Below are positions 1 through 7,717 of a stretch of DNA of 15,269 nt, piece after piece; positions within the stretch are counted from its first letter, which is position 1, and each line of letters opens with the position of its first letter. The position numbers were made by a program, and so were the translations under genes. The stretch spans positions 1 to 15,269 of the forward strand of contig SFNC01000043.1 in the NCBI GenBank assembly GCA_004554255.1, given 5' to 3'. The notes beneath the pieces were generated by a model. It worked only from the letters and a program-made list of their open reading frames with translations. It searched no databases and was not told the DNA's origin. The DNA comes from Bacteroidales bacterium (GTDB taxonomy: Bacteria > Bacteroidota > Bacteroidia > Bacteroidales > Muribaculaceae).

Positions 1-3
1 ATA

Positions 4-2403
4 TCAGTGCGTTGTGTAATAGCCCGACTTTTTGCCATACCCGTAGCTGTACCCGTAGCGGTATCCGTAGCGGTATCCGTAGCGGTATCCGTAGCGGTTG
101 CCAACAAGGGGCACACCGTTCAGCATCAGAGTCATGCCATTGAACTTATTGTTGCGGTAGTATTCCTCGATAACCGGAAGCATTTCACGGTCCAGGAGGC
201 CACAGCGCACCACGAATATAGTCATGTCCGCAACCTTTGCGATTATTGACGCGTCAGCGACAACCTCCACCGGCGGGCAGTCCAGGATAATCATCGTGTA
301 TTTTTCGCGAAGAGCATCCACCAGCTGCTGCAGACGCGGTCTCAGCAGAAGCTCGGCGGGGTTCGGCGGAATAGTACCTACAGGGATAATGTCAAGGTTG
401 GGACAGTCGTCCGAGTGCATTATCAGCGAGTCGATATCGTCCACGCGTCCGCTCAGGTAGTCCGATATACCGATACGCGGAGCGCCCACAGACTGCGACA
501 ATGCCGATTTGCGCATATCCAGGTCTAAGACTATCGTCTTGGTGTCCTGGACGGCAAACGATGCCGCAAGGTTCAGCGATGTAAATGTTTTACCGCTGTT
601 GGGAATCAGCGATGTAAGCATTACCACATTGCTTTTTCTGGACGGGTCTATCATGAATTCAAGGTTTGTGCGCACCATGCGCATCGCCTCGTTTATCATA
701 TTCTGACTGTGTTCTTTAACCACAATCTGTGACAGCGCTTCCTTTTTGATATTCTTTTTACCGCCCAGCAGAGGCAACTCTCCGACAAACGGAATGCTCA
801 GGATTTCCAGGTCCTTGCGTCCGCGCACCTTGTTGTCCATATTCGCACGCAGGATTATAATACCGGCGGGGAACAACAGGCCGAGCACAAACGCTATGGC
901 AAGGATATTGGTTTTGCGCGGCGAAGTGGGATTCAGCGGACCGTTAGGAGGCGAAATCAGACGTGTATTGTAAGCTGTAAACGCCTGCGAGAGCTCGTTC
1001 TCCTCGCGTTTTTCAAGCAAGAAGAGGTACAGCGACTCCTTCACCTTCTGCTGACGTTCCACAGACAGCAGATACTTTGCCTGAGTGGGGTTGGAGGCGA
1101 TGCGGGCGTTGCTGGACTGCTCGCTTGAGCGGTATCCGCGAATCTGAGTGTTCAGGGCGTTAATCTCGTTGTCCAGCGATGTTATGATGGACGTGCGCAG
1201 CGCAGCCAGATTCATGTCAGCCTCAACAACGAGCGGGTTGGCGGCAGAACTCTGCTGCACCATGTTGTTGCGGTCAATGAGTCGTTCGTTATAGCTGTTA
1301 ATCTGATTTTCCACGGAGGGAGAGCTTATTCCCACATTAGTGGGCAACAGCTGCAGCTTGTTGGCATCGTTGCTGATGAACGAGCGCACATACTTGGCGA
1401 CGGACAGGCTGTTTGTAAGATCAAGCAGCTGAGACTCCGCAGTATTTGCTTTTTCCATGTACATGCGCGAAGACTCTTTGATGTCCGGGATAAGATGCTC
1501 GCTCTTGTATGCCGAAATATCGCTGTCCACGTCTCCGAGCTCCTGCTCAATGACAGCCAGACGGTCATTGATGAAGCGCGAGGTGCTTATGGCAATCTTA
1601 TTCTTGTCGGCTACCCAGGATTCATTGTAAACATCGTACAGAGCGTTCAGGAAATCGCTGGCTCGCTCGGGCGATTCATCCGTAACCGTAAGGTTGATTA
1701 CGGCATTCTTGTCATTGTCCTGTGCGGCTTTAAGTCTACCTGCATATTTGTCGGCAACAATTTTCACCGAGCCGACGCTTACATTAATATCATAGTTATT
1801 GGGCATATAGAACTTGGAGCGGGCAACCGTAACCAGGCCCACCGGGGTCTTTAGCGGAGTCTCCAGACTGCCCTTTACCGGCTGAGCCTCAAACTTTTTG
1901 TTGTCGAGATAGAAACCGGACAGTGTTATGCTACCGCTCTTGTCTGTCTTGAGATTAAAACCGAAGTTGGACTCGTCCTCATCGTCCTTCTGCACTGATA
2001 CAATCACCGGGAGGCTCTTTCCGTAGAGGTCTACATCGTGGAAACGTCCCTCCACACTGTATCGCACATTCAGGTGCAGACGGGCCACCGCCTGCTGGAT
2101 AAGCTCGGGCGACTTAAGCGTGGCCAGCTCGTTGCGGACATCCGTGGCTCCGGACAACAGGCTGAGACCCAAATCATTTGCCGCCATTGTGCCGACGTCG
2201 TTCTTATTTGTATTGTCCTTGATAAGAATCACCGATGTGCGCGTGTACTGCGGGGGAGTGCGCAGGATGTACAGCACAGCCAGACTCATAGTGAAAATCA
2301 ATGAAATCACAAACCATTTCCAGTGTGAGAGACATAACGCCAGCAAATCCTGCAGACGCAGGTCCGTTTTCCCGGTTTTTGGCAATTCTTTAATCTCAGT
2401 CAT
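4..2403 (-). CDS. wzc: Wzc-like polysaccharide co-polymerase / bacterial tyrosine (BY) kinase
   Basis: Inner-membrane protein expected to control chain length and export of exopolysaccharide or capsule through its cytoplasmic autokinase. With the ATG at 2403 it has 799 residues, normal for a fused Wzz-plus-kinase protein. In order: a short cytoplasmic N-terminus, TM1 near 29-50 after HWKW, a long periplasmic Wzz/coiled-coil region, a second TM just after a TSPRK motif, then the kinase. Walker A is IPNSGKT with Lys605, Walker A' is VLDLDMRK with Asp627 and Asp629, and Walker B is IILDCPP with Asp708. The C-terminus is a tyrosine cluster, the usual autophosphorylation site, encoded by a 12-bp tandem repeat. 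An in-frame TTG at 2424 would add seven residues; I prefer the ATG. It is divergent from feoAB and has no wza gene directly upstream. The family call is secure; the polysaccharide it serves is unknown. Confidence 0.95.
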   Translation of the reverse strand: MTEIKELPKTGKTDLRLQDLLALCLSHWKWFVISLIFTMSLAVLYILRTPPQYTRTSVILIKDNTNKNDVGTMAANDLGLSLLSGATDVRNELATLKSPELIQQAVARLHLNVRYSVEGRFHDVDLYGKSLPVIVSVQKDDEDESNFGFNLKTDKSGSITLSGFYLDNKKFEAQPVKGSLETPLKTPVGLVTVARSKFYMPNNYDINVSVGSVKIVADKYAGRLKAAQDNDKNAVINLTVTDESPERASDFLNALYDVYNESWVADKNKIAISTSRFINDRLAVIEQELGDVDSDISAYKSEHLIPDIKESSRMYMEKANTAESQLLDLTNSLSVAKYVRSFISNDANKLQLLPTNVGISSPSVENQINSYNERLIDRNNMVQQSSAANPLVVEADMNLAALRTSIITSLDNEINALNTQIRGYRSSEQSSNARIASNPTQAKYLLSVERQQKVKESLYLFLLEKREENELSQAFTAYNTRLISPPNGPLNPTSPRKTNILAIAFVLGLLFPAGIIILRANMDNKVRGRKDLEILSIPFVGELPLLGGKKNIKKEALSQIVVKEHSQNMINEAMRMVRTNLEFMIDPSRKSNVVMLTSLIPNSGKTFTSLNLAASFAVQDTKTIVLDLDMRKSALSQSVGAPRIGISDYLSGRVDDIDSLIMHSDDCPNLDIIPVGTIPPNPAELLLRPRLQQLVDALREKYTMIILDCPPVEVVADASIIAKVADMTIFVVRCGLLDREMLPVIEEYYRNNKFNGMTLMLNGVPLVGNRYGYRYGYRYGYRYGYSYGYGKKSGYYTTH
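41..100. repeat. 12-bp tandem repeat, five units, encoding the Wzc tyrosine tail
   Basis: Five consecutive 12-bp units, each starting ccgtagc, lie inside the wzc coding sequence. The three central units (53-64, 65-76, 77-88) are identical, the first (41-52) differs at two positions, and the last (89-100) differs at its final two. The unit equals four codons, so gain or loss of a copy keeps the reading frame. On the minus strand it encodes a Tyr-Gly-Tyr-Arg/Ser pattern giving ten tyrosines, with two more close to the C-terminus. Confidence 0.95.
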
Positions 2404-2553
2404 ATTGTCTTTTAAGTATTTCAATAATCAACAGTGCCGCCTGCACAATAATCACTAAACTTTGGATCTGAATATAAGCGCGATGTGTGTAATATGCCGG
2501 GCAATTGTGACAATGTTATGTTTAAGTTAATAGATAAAACTTTCTTTACGATG

Positions 2554-2561
2554 CAAAGTTA
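2554..2561 (-). promoter_or_regulatory. Candidate -7 element for wzc (TAACTTTG)
   Basis: Read on the minus strand the site is TAACTTTG, an exact match to the Bacteroidetes -7 consensus TAnnTTTG. No clear TTTG is seen 19-20 nt upstream, so the match is only half of a promoter. It would give a leader of roughly 145 nt before the ATG at 2403. Confidence 0.45.
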
Positions 2562-2676
2562 AGAATTATATTTTAATTAGATGTAATAGTTAGGCTTAAA
2601 AATACAATGCAACGCCTGCCACAATGCCTTATCCGCCCCCAAAAATTATATTTTGCGCACTATACGCAATTATTCT

Positions 2677-2707
2677 TTTGATTTTTCGCTTATTTTTTGC
2701 AATTTTG
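2677..2707 (+). promoter_or_regulatory. Candidate feoAB promoter
   Basis: TTTG at 2677-2680 is followed after 19 nt by CAATTTTG at 2700-2707, one mismatch from the Bacteroidetes -7 consensus TAnnTTTG. Transcription would start near 2713, leaving a leader of about 15 nt before the feoAB ATG. Confidence 0.5.
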
Positions 2708-2728
2708 CACTCCTAAAACCGACAACAA

Positions 2729-5113
2729 ATGCAAACCCTGCGACTATCAGAATTGCGTCCGGGCGAAACGGGCGTGATTGTAAAGATATTGGGACACGGA
2801 GCATTCCGCAAACGTGTCATAGAAATGGGCTTTGTGCGCGGCAGGAAGGTGCATGTGGTACTTCAGGCTCCGCTAAACGACCCCGTCAAATACGAGATAA
2901 TGGGTTATGAGGTGGGCCTGCGCCGTGCCGAGGCCAACCTCATAGAGATAGTACATCTCGGCGATGACGAAATCACCGACCTCAGCGACACTCCCTCCCG
3001 CATCCTGCCCTCTGCCGACGTAGACGATTCGCCGTCCACGGATGTCGTGGGCCAGCAGCGACACACCATAAACGTGGCGCTGATAGGCAACCCCAACTGC
3101 GGCAAGACCTCCCTGTTCAACAGCATTACCGGGCGCCAGGAGCATGTGGGAAACTACAGCGGCGTTACCGTTGACACCATGGAGGGCAAATTCAAGTACA
3201 AAGGCTACACAATAAATATTGTGGACCTGCCGGGCACCTACTCGCTGGCGTCCTACTCGCCCGAGGAACTTACCGTGCGCAAATATCTGAGGGACGAGAC
3301 CCCGGACGTCATTATCAACGTTGTCGCGGCCTCTAACCTGGAGCGCAACATGTACCTTACCACCGAGCTTATAGACACCGGCCGTTCCATGGTGATAGCG
3401 CTGAACATGTTCGACGAGCTGCGCAACACCGGCTCGGAGCTCAATTATCCGCTTCTCGCCAAGATGATTGGCGTTCCCATTGTGCCCACGGTAGGCAAAA
3501 CCGGCAAATGCGTACCTCAGCTCTTCGATACAGTCATTGAGGTTTTCGAGGAATGCAACGATGCCGTACGCCATGTGCACGTAACACTCTCTCCGGACGT
3601 TGAAAATGCCGTAAATATACTTAAGGACATTATAAAGCAGGACGGCGAGATAGGCCACCGCGAGTCGCCGCGATACCTGGCGATAAAACTGTTGGAAGGT
3701 GATTCCGAGACAGAAAGGTATCTGCAGGAAAAATGTCGCTTCGGAACCGAACTGCTTGCCCGGCGCGACCGCCTGGTTTCCGCTCTGGAAAAAGAGATGG
3801 GTACCGACATCACCGAGATAATCGCCTCCGAAAAGTACGGTTACATCTCTGGCGCGCTGGCCGAGACAATGGTGCGCGGCGAGGGTGCCGCAGTGAACAG
3901 GACCGCTATTTTGGACTCGCTTGTCACCAATAAGATTGTGGGCTTCCCGCTGTTCTTTGGCCTGATGTTCATTATTTTCTGGCTCACATTCTCGGTGGGC
4001 GAGTATCCGATGATGTGGATGCAGGCCGGTATAGAGGCCCTGTCCGGGCTGGTGCGCCACGCGCTTGACCCCGGCCCGTTGCGCGATCTCCTGGCCGACG
4101 GTATTATCGGCGGTGTGGGCGGCGTGATAGTTTTTCTGCCGAATATCCTGATTCTATACTTCTGCATATCGTTCATGGAAGATTCGGGATATATGGCGCG
4201 AGCGGCCTTTATCATGGACAGGGTGATGCACAGGATAGGCCTGCACGGCAAATCGTTTATCCCGCTTGTAATGGGATTCGGCTGCAATGTCCCGGCTATA
4301 ATCGCCTCTCGCACAATCGAATCCCGCAGCTCCCGGATCATCACAATCCTTATAAACCCGTTCATATCGTGCTCGGCGCGCTTGCCGCTGTACGTGCTGC
4401 TTATCGGCGCCTTTTTCCCGTCCTATCCAACACTTGTGTTCATGGCGCTGTACATCCTCGGCATAGTCATGCTGGTTGTCACCGCGCGTCTGCTGCGACG
4501 GTTCTGGTTCAAAAAGGACGAGACCCCGTTCGTAATGGAACTGCCGCCTTACCGCCTCCCCACCCTGAAGACCTCTCTCCGCCACATGTGGGAGAAAGGC
4601 TATCAGTATCTTAAAAAGATGTGTGGCATCATCCTTGTGGCCTCAGTGATTGTATGGGCACTGAACTATTTCCCGCACAACGACAGCGAATCGGCACCGA
4701 CAGCGCAGGATTCCTACCTGGCAATGGCCGGAAAGGCAATAGACCCCGCGCTTAAACCGCTTGGATTCAGCTGGAAAGAATCTGTTGCCGCACTTGCCGG
4801 AGTACCCGCCAAGGAGATAGTGGTATCTACGCTTGGCGTGCTATATACAGGAGATGAGGCTGTTGACGAGCAGAGCATGGCCGAAAGGCTTTCGGAGCCC
4901 GATCCGGAAACCGGAAAGCCCGATTTCACGTGGCCGGTAGCGCTCTCTTTCATGATATTCATACTTCTCTACAGCCCGTGTATCGCCACTTTGGCTGCTA
5001 TTTATCGCGAGACGGGAAGCATAAAATATCCCCTGTTCTCCATTATATATAATACAGCGGCGGCATGGGTTATGGCATTCTGCGTATACCGATTGTGCCT
5101 GCTGTTCACCTAA
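2729..5113 (+). CDS. feoB: Ferrous iron transporter, FeoA-FeoB fusion
   Basis: Inner-membrane Fe(II) uptake protein of 794 residues with FeoA fused to the N-terminus of FeoB, a common arrangement in Bacteroidales. Residues 1 to about 75 form the SH3-like FeoA domain. A linker leads to the GTPase domain: G1 GNPNCGKT (120-127), G2 GVTVDTMEG, G3 DLPG (166-169), G4 NMFD (226-229). Helical segments begin near residue 404. The FeoB-type membrane motifs are GFGCNVPAI with Cys519 and SCSARLP with Cys548, along with MEDSGYMARAAF. The product should import Fe2+, as expected for an anaerobe. The ATG at 2729 is chosen because the FeoA fold starts at once and a promoter lies just upstream. The next gene follows after 2 nt, so co-transcription is likely. 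No separate feoC is visible. Confidence 0.97.
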   Translation: MQTLRLSELRPGETGVIVKILGHGAFRKRVIEMGFVRGRKVHVVLQAPLNDPVKYEIMGYEVGLRRAEANLIEIVHLGDDEITDLSDTPSRILPSADVDDSPSTDVVGQQRHTINVALIGNPNCGKTSLFNSITGRQEHVGNYSGVTVDTMEGKFKYKGYTINIVDLPGTYSLASYSPEELTVRKYLRDETPDVIINVVAASNLERNMYLTTELIDTGRSMVIALNMFDELRNTGSELNYPLLAKMIGVPIVPTVGKTGKCVPQLFDTVIEVFEECNDAVRHVHVTLSPDVENAVNILKDIIKQDGEIGHRESPRYLAIKLLEGDSETERYLQEKCRFGTELLARRDRLVSALEKEMGTDITEIIASEKYGYISGALAETMVRGEGAAVNRTAILDSLVTNKIVGFPLFFGLMFIIFWLTFSVGEYPMMWMQAGIEALSGLVRHALDPGPLRDLLADGIIGGVGGVIVFLPNILILYFCISFMEDSGYMARAAFIMDRVMHRIGLHGKSFIPLVMGFGCNVPAIIASRTIESRSSRIITILINPFISCSARLPLYVLLIGAFFPSYPTLVFMALYILGIVMLVVTARLLRRFWFKKDETPFVMELPPYRLPTLKTSLRHMWEKGYQYLKKMCGIILVASVIVWALNYFPHNDSESAPTAQDSYLAMAGKAIDPALKPLGFSWKESVAALAGVPAKEIVVSTLGVLYTGDEAVDEQSMAERLSEPDPETGKPDFTWPVALSFMIFILLYSPCIATLAAIYRETGSIKYPLFSIIYNTAAAWVMAFCVYRLCLLFT

Positions 5114-5115
5114 TC

Positions 5116-5934
5116 ATGACCCTGACAGAAGCTATAGAGACCCGTAAGAGCATCCGCACTTACGACAGGCATAAACCGCTGACAGACATCCAACTGTCTG
5201 TCATTACCGAAGCTATCTCCCAAGCCAATGGCGAAAGCGGAGGGCTGTTCCGTTGCGCATGGGCCACTACAGACGGCGACAGCGTTTTCAGACCCGCGAC
5301 ATACGGCACCATCAGGGATGCCGCCGGGTTTATCCCCGTTGCCTTCGACATCTCCTCGCCACAGGCGGCTCTGACAGTCGGACGCATCATTGAACGCCTT
5401 GTCCTGCAGCTGACCTCGGCCGGGATTGGCACCTGCTGGCTGGGAGGTACTTTCAAGGCCGCATCGTTCAGCTCGGTTATTAAAACCGATGACACCAACA
5501 AGGTGAACATCGTTATCGCCTGTGGCAACGCCGCCGAAAAACTGCGCCTGCGCGACCGACTGACGCGGTCCTTATTCCGCTGCACCTCCCGCAAGCCCTT
5601 CGATGAGCTTTTCACCGACCCTAACGGGGACCCCATTTCCGCCGACAGCAGCCGGCGGCCGATGCTGGCGGCGATGAGACTTGCTCCGTCGGCGATGAAC
5701 GCTCAGCCCTGGCGCGTAGTTGTGGACAACGACAAGGCTCATGTTTTCGGAATTATCCGCAACGGCCTCAATTACGTAGACATGGGCATAGGCATGGAGC
5801 ATATCGCCATTTCCGCCGCAGAAAACGGCATCACTATATGCGATATCTCCGACAAGGCTTACGCTTCCTTGCGTAAAAATCTAACTTATATTTGTTCTAT
5901 TTCTCACAAAAATTGTTCTGATTGCGCAAAATAG
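5116..5934 (+). CDS. Putative TM nitroreductase-family flavoprotein
   Basis: A 272-residue protein resembling the TM1586-type putative nitroreductase family, which are FMN-dependent oxidoreductases of unknown substrate. The N-terminal half opens with an R-x-S-x-R motif (Arg10, Ser12, Arg14) typical of nitroreductase FMN sites. The second half carries SAMNAQPWR at 192-200, the usual flavin-contact loop, then a YVDMGIGMEHI helix. I place the start at the ATG at 5116, two bases after the feoAB stop. An in-frame upstream start at 5065 would overlap feoAB and precede the RKSIR motif by an unlikely extension. The tight spacing suggests it shares the feoAB transcript. The last 19 or so codons are noticeably AT-rich. 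No terminator is visible after it. The family call is good; the substrate is not known, and iron reduction is only a guess from context. Confidence 0.85.
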   Translation: MTLTEAIETRKSIRTYDRHKPLTDIQLSVITEAISQANGESGGLFRCAWATTDGDSVFRPATYGTIRDAAGFIPVAFDISSPQAALTVGRIIERLVLQLTSAGIGTCWLGGTFKAASFSSVIKTDDTNKVNIVIACGNAAEKLRLRDRLTRSLFRCTSRKPFDELFTDPNGDPISADSSRRPMLAAMRLAPSAMNAQPWRVVVDNDKAHVFGIIRNGLNYVDMGIGMEHIAISAAENGITICDISDKAYASLRKNLTYICSISHKNCSDCAK

Positions 5935-5988
5935 TCCTTTGCCGCAATATTTTAGACCCCGTTCCCCAATATTTGTTATTACAAGTAC

Positions 5989-6018
5989 TTGATATATCAC
6001 ACAATTGTAGTAAATTTG
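5989..6018 (+). promoter_or_regulatory. Candidate promoter for the DUF4421 gene
   Basis: TTG at 5989-5991 is followed after 19 nt by TAAATTTG at 6011-6018, an exact match to the Bacteroidetes -7 consensus. The predicted leader is about 32 nt to the ATG at 6056. This suggests the gene is not simply a continuation of the feoAB transcript. Confidence 0.6.
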
Positions 6019-6055
6019 CGGCACAAAACCAAGCAACCGAACCATTACGGATATC

Positions 6056-7132
6056 ATGCGCAGACATAAATGCAGACGTGCTGTTGTCGTCATTATTCTG
6101 GCTATCACCGGAATATTGGCTGCGGGGCATCGTGCGTCAGCACTTTCTCTGGCCCTTGACTCCATAGCCACCTGGGGAAAGTTTCCGCGGTTCTGTGTCA
6201 ACACCTATCGCTGGGGCGACAAGTTTTTCAACTCCTACGACTCCGCTTACGTGGAGGGCACCGGCTACAAGTTCAATGTCAAATTCAAGACCGACTCCTG
6301 GTGGGACGACTATGTTTTCGAGATGCCTGGGCACTACCGCATGCGCATGACCTCGGACGGGTCTACATCAGCCGGGTTCTGGCTAACTTACCTGGCAGTG
6401 TCTGTAGGCTACGACATGAACGTGAGCAAGTATCTGGGTGGCAGCGAGACCACGCGAAAAAAATTCCAGTTCCGGTTCAACTGCGCATTGCTGTCGGCCG
6501 ATTTATACTGGATAAGCAATGATGCCGGCACACATATCACCTCCTTCGGCCACAAGGGCGAGTCATATAATCCGGACATCAAGTTCACGGGTATAAACAC
6601 GTTTATCTTCGGTGTCGACGCATACTATCACTTCAACAACAAGCGATATTCGCGTGCCGCGGCATTCAACTATTCCAAGATACAGAAGAAGAGCCAGGGC
6701 TCATTCTATCTGGGATTCTCGTACTGGAAACAGAATTTTAATTTCAACTTCAACAAATTACCCGATGACATGCTGCAGCACCTTCCTGAAGAGTGGGCAA
6801 AATTCGGGTACATATATAAATCCGTCGCGAATAATTATTCCGTCCGTGTAGGCTACGGCTATAACTGGGTTCCGGCACGTCACTGGCTGATAGCCATCAG
6901 CGAATCCCCTATTCTCGGCCTGAAGAACGGCACCCTTAACGGCGACCGCCGGCGCATTAGCGTGTCGCTGTACAACCGCGCCCAGGCCTCGATAATCTGG
7001 AATAACCGTCGGTGGTTCGGCGGCCTGATAGGGTCGTTAGAGAACGGGCTGTTCTTTGCAAAGGAACACGCGCTTATCACCGGTGTCTACTCCCTGGAGG
7101 CATCGTTAGGCTTCCGTTTCAATATCTGGTGA
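6056..7132 (+). CDS. DUF4421 domain protein, probable outer-membrane barrel
   Basis: A 358-residue secreted protein. Residues 1 to about 29 form a signal peptide: basic MRRHKCRR, a hydrophobic VVVIILAITGILAAG core, and an ASA cleavage site. The mature part starts with the signature YRWGDKFFNSYD (51-62), characteristic of the Bacteroidetes family DUF4421. It continues as alternating aromatic and polar strands and ends GFRFNIW with a terminal aromatic residue, as outer-membrane beta-barrels usually do. The function is unknown; an outer-membrane location is inferred from the strand pattern. The ATG at 6056 is supported by the signal peptide and by a promoter about 40 nt upstream. Its last 46 bases overlap the end of the convergent minus-strand gene, and no terminator separates them. 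Confidence 0.85.
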   Translation: MRRHKCRRAVVVIILAITGILAAGHRASALSLALDSIATWGKFPRFCVNTYRWGDKFFNSYDSAYVEGTGYKFNVKFKTDSWWDDYVFEMPGHYRMRMTSDGSTSAGFWLTYLAVSVGYDMNVSKYLGGSETTRKKFQFRFNCALLSADLYWISNDAGTHITSFGHKGESYNPDIKFTGINTFIFGVDAYYHFNNKRYSRAAAFNYSKIQKKSQGSFYLGFSYWKQNFNFNFNKLPDDMLQHLPEEWAKFGYIYKSVANNYSVRVGYGYNWVPARHWLIAISESPILGLKNGTLNGDRRRISVSLYNRAQASIIWNNRRWFGGLIGSLENGLFFAKEHALITGVYSLEASLGFRFNIW

Positions 7133-7593
7133 ACAGTTCCATCCAGGCTTTTCATTTTCTTATAGTCCCGGAAATTGAGCGAACGTCCCCGCATGCCGGT
7201 AGTTCTGCTTACGTGCGTAGCCTGCCGTGGTGGATTGGGATTCTGCGGATTTACGGTTTGTGATGATTCCTCAGTAATTTCCGGTGCCGGTGTTTCAGGC
7301 TCTTCCCCGGGCAGCGCCTGCGCCTCCGAAATATTTTTCTGTTCTTCAGCTTCCGGTCTCTTTTCCTCGATACGTTGGCGACGGCGTTCATCGCGGCGTT
7401 CGCGCGCCTTCTTCATGCGGTCAATCTCATCTCGAATCCAAGATATTGCAAAGTTGACATAATCATTTTTTGAGAGTTTGCCATAGACCATGTAATCGTA
7501 AATAGCCATTACGGTAAGCTGTCGCTGCTCGGGATTGAGTTTATCAATACGTTCGATCCAATCCGCTTTGATAGTGAAGTTTAGTGCATCCAT
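7087..7593 (-). CDS. Hypothetical protein with DUF6291-like N-terminal domain
   Basis: A 168-residue protein I cannot name with certainty. Residues 1 to about 62 (FTIKADWIERIDKLNPEQRQ, then AIYDYMVYGKL and FAISWIRDEIDRM) resemble in pattern the phage-associated DUF6291 domain, in which a 'leu-pro-x-x-gln-arg' turn is followed by a helix ending in YALYG-like residues. Residues 60-80 are a strongly basic arginine/glutamate helix (KKARERRDERRRQR). Residues 80-135 are proline- and glutamate-rich and probably disordered. The last 30 residues are basic. No signal peptide or membrane segment is seen, so it should be cytoplasmic and may bind nucleic acid. A well-formed promoter lies at 7630-7661, about 32 nt of leader before the ATG, which supports a real gene. 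Its 3' end overlaps the DUF4421 gene antisense by 46 bp. Confidence 0.75.
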   Translation of the reverse strand: MDALNFTIKADWIERIDKLNPEQRQLTVMAIYDYMVYGKLSKNDYVNFAISWIRDEIDRMKKARERRDERRRQRIEEKRPEAEEQKNISEAQALPGEEPETPAPEITEESSQTVNPQNPNPPRQATHVSRTTGMRGRSLNFRDYKKMKSLDGTVHQILKRKPNDASRE

Positions 7594-7629
7594 AGTTGAA
7601 AATTAGGTTTTAGAGTGTTTTTACGGCCA

Positions 7630-7661
7630 CAAAGATAGCACATAAATTCGTGCCATGCAAA
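7630..7661 (-). promoter_or_regulatory. Promoter for the DUF6291-like gene
   Basis: On the minus strand TTTG (7661-7658) is followed after 20 nt by TATCTTTG (7637-7630). Both elements and the spacing match the Bacteroidetes consensus. The transcript would start about 32 nt before the ATG at 7593. Confidence 0.7.
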
Positions 7662-7717
7662 TTTATGCTAATATTATAACATAATTTAACGTTTGCATCA
7701 CCTGCTGTATTACAGGC

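Larger units (their letters stand above)
2404..2728. other. Divergent intergenic region between wzc and feoAB
   Basis: This 325-bp stretch has no credible gene. It holds a candidate wzc promoter on the minus strand (2554-2561) and a candidate feoAB promoter on the plus strand (2677-2707). An 11-bp palindrome, ATTGTGACAAT, lies at 2504-2514 in the predicted wzc leader. The 11-mer AATTATATTTT occurs twice, at 2564-2574 and 2644-2654. No terminator, tRNA or recognised riboswitch is seen. A Fur-type operator might be expected for feoAB, but I cannot identify one. Confidence 0.7.

Noticed and set aside
41..100. CRISPR-like or mobile-element repeat
   Set aside because: The units are 12 bp, contiguous with no spacers, and in frame within wzc, so this is a coding tandem repeat.
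2873..4060. 395-codon open frame on the minus strand inside feoAB
   Set aside because: It lies wholly antisense to an intact feoAB with clear motifs. Its translation has no recognisable domain and shows the His/Gly/Arg-rich composition of a shadow frame in GC-biased coding DNA.
5935..5988. Terminator after the nitroreductase gene
   Set aside because: The AATATT pair around 5946 and 5969 is AT-only with a large loop and no T-run, so it does not make a credible intrinsic terminator.
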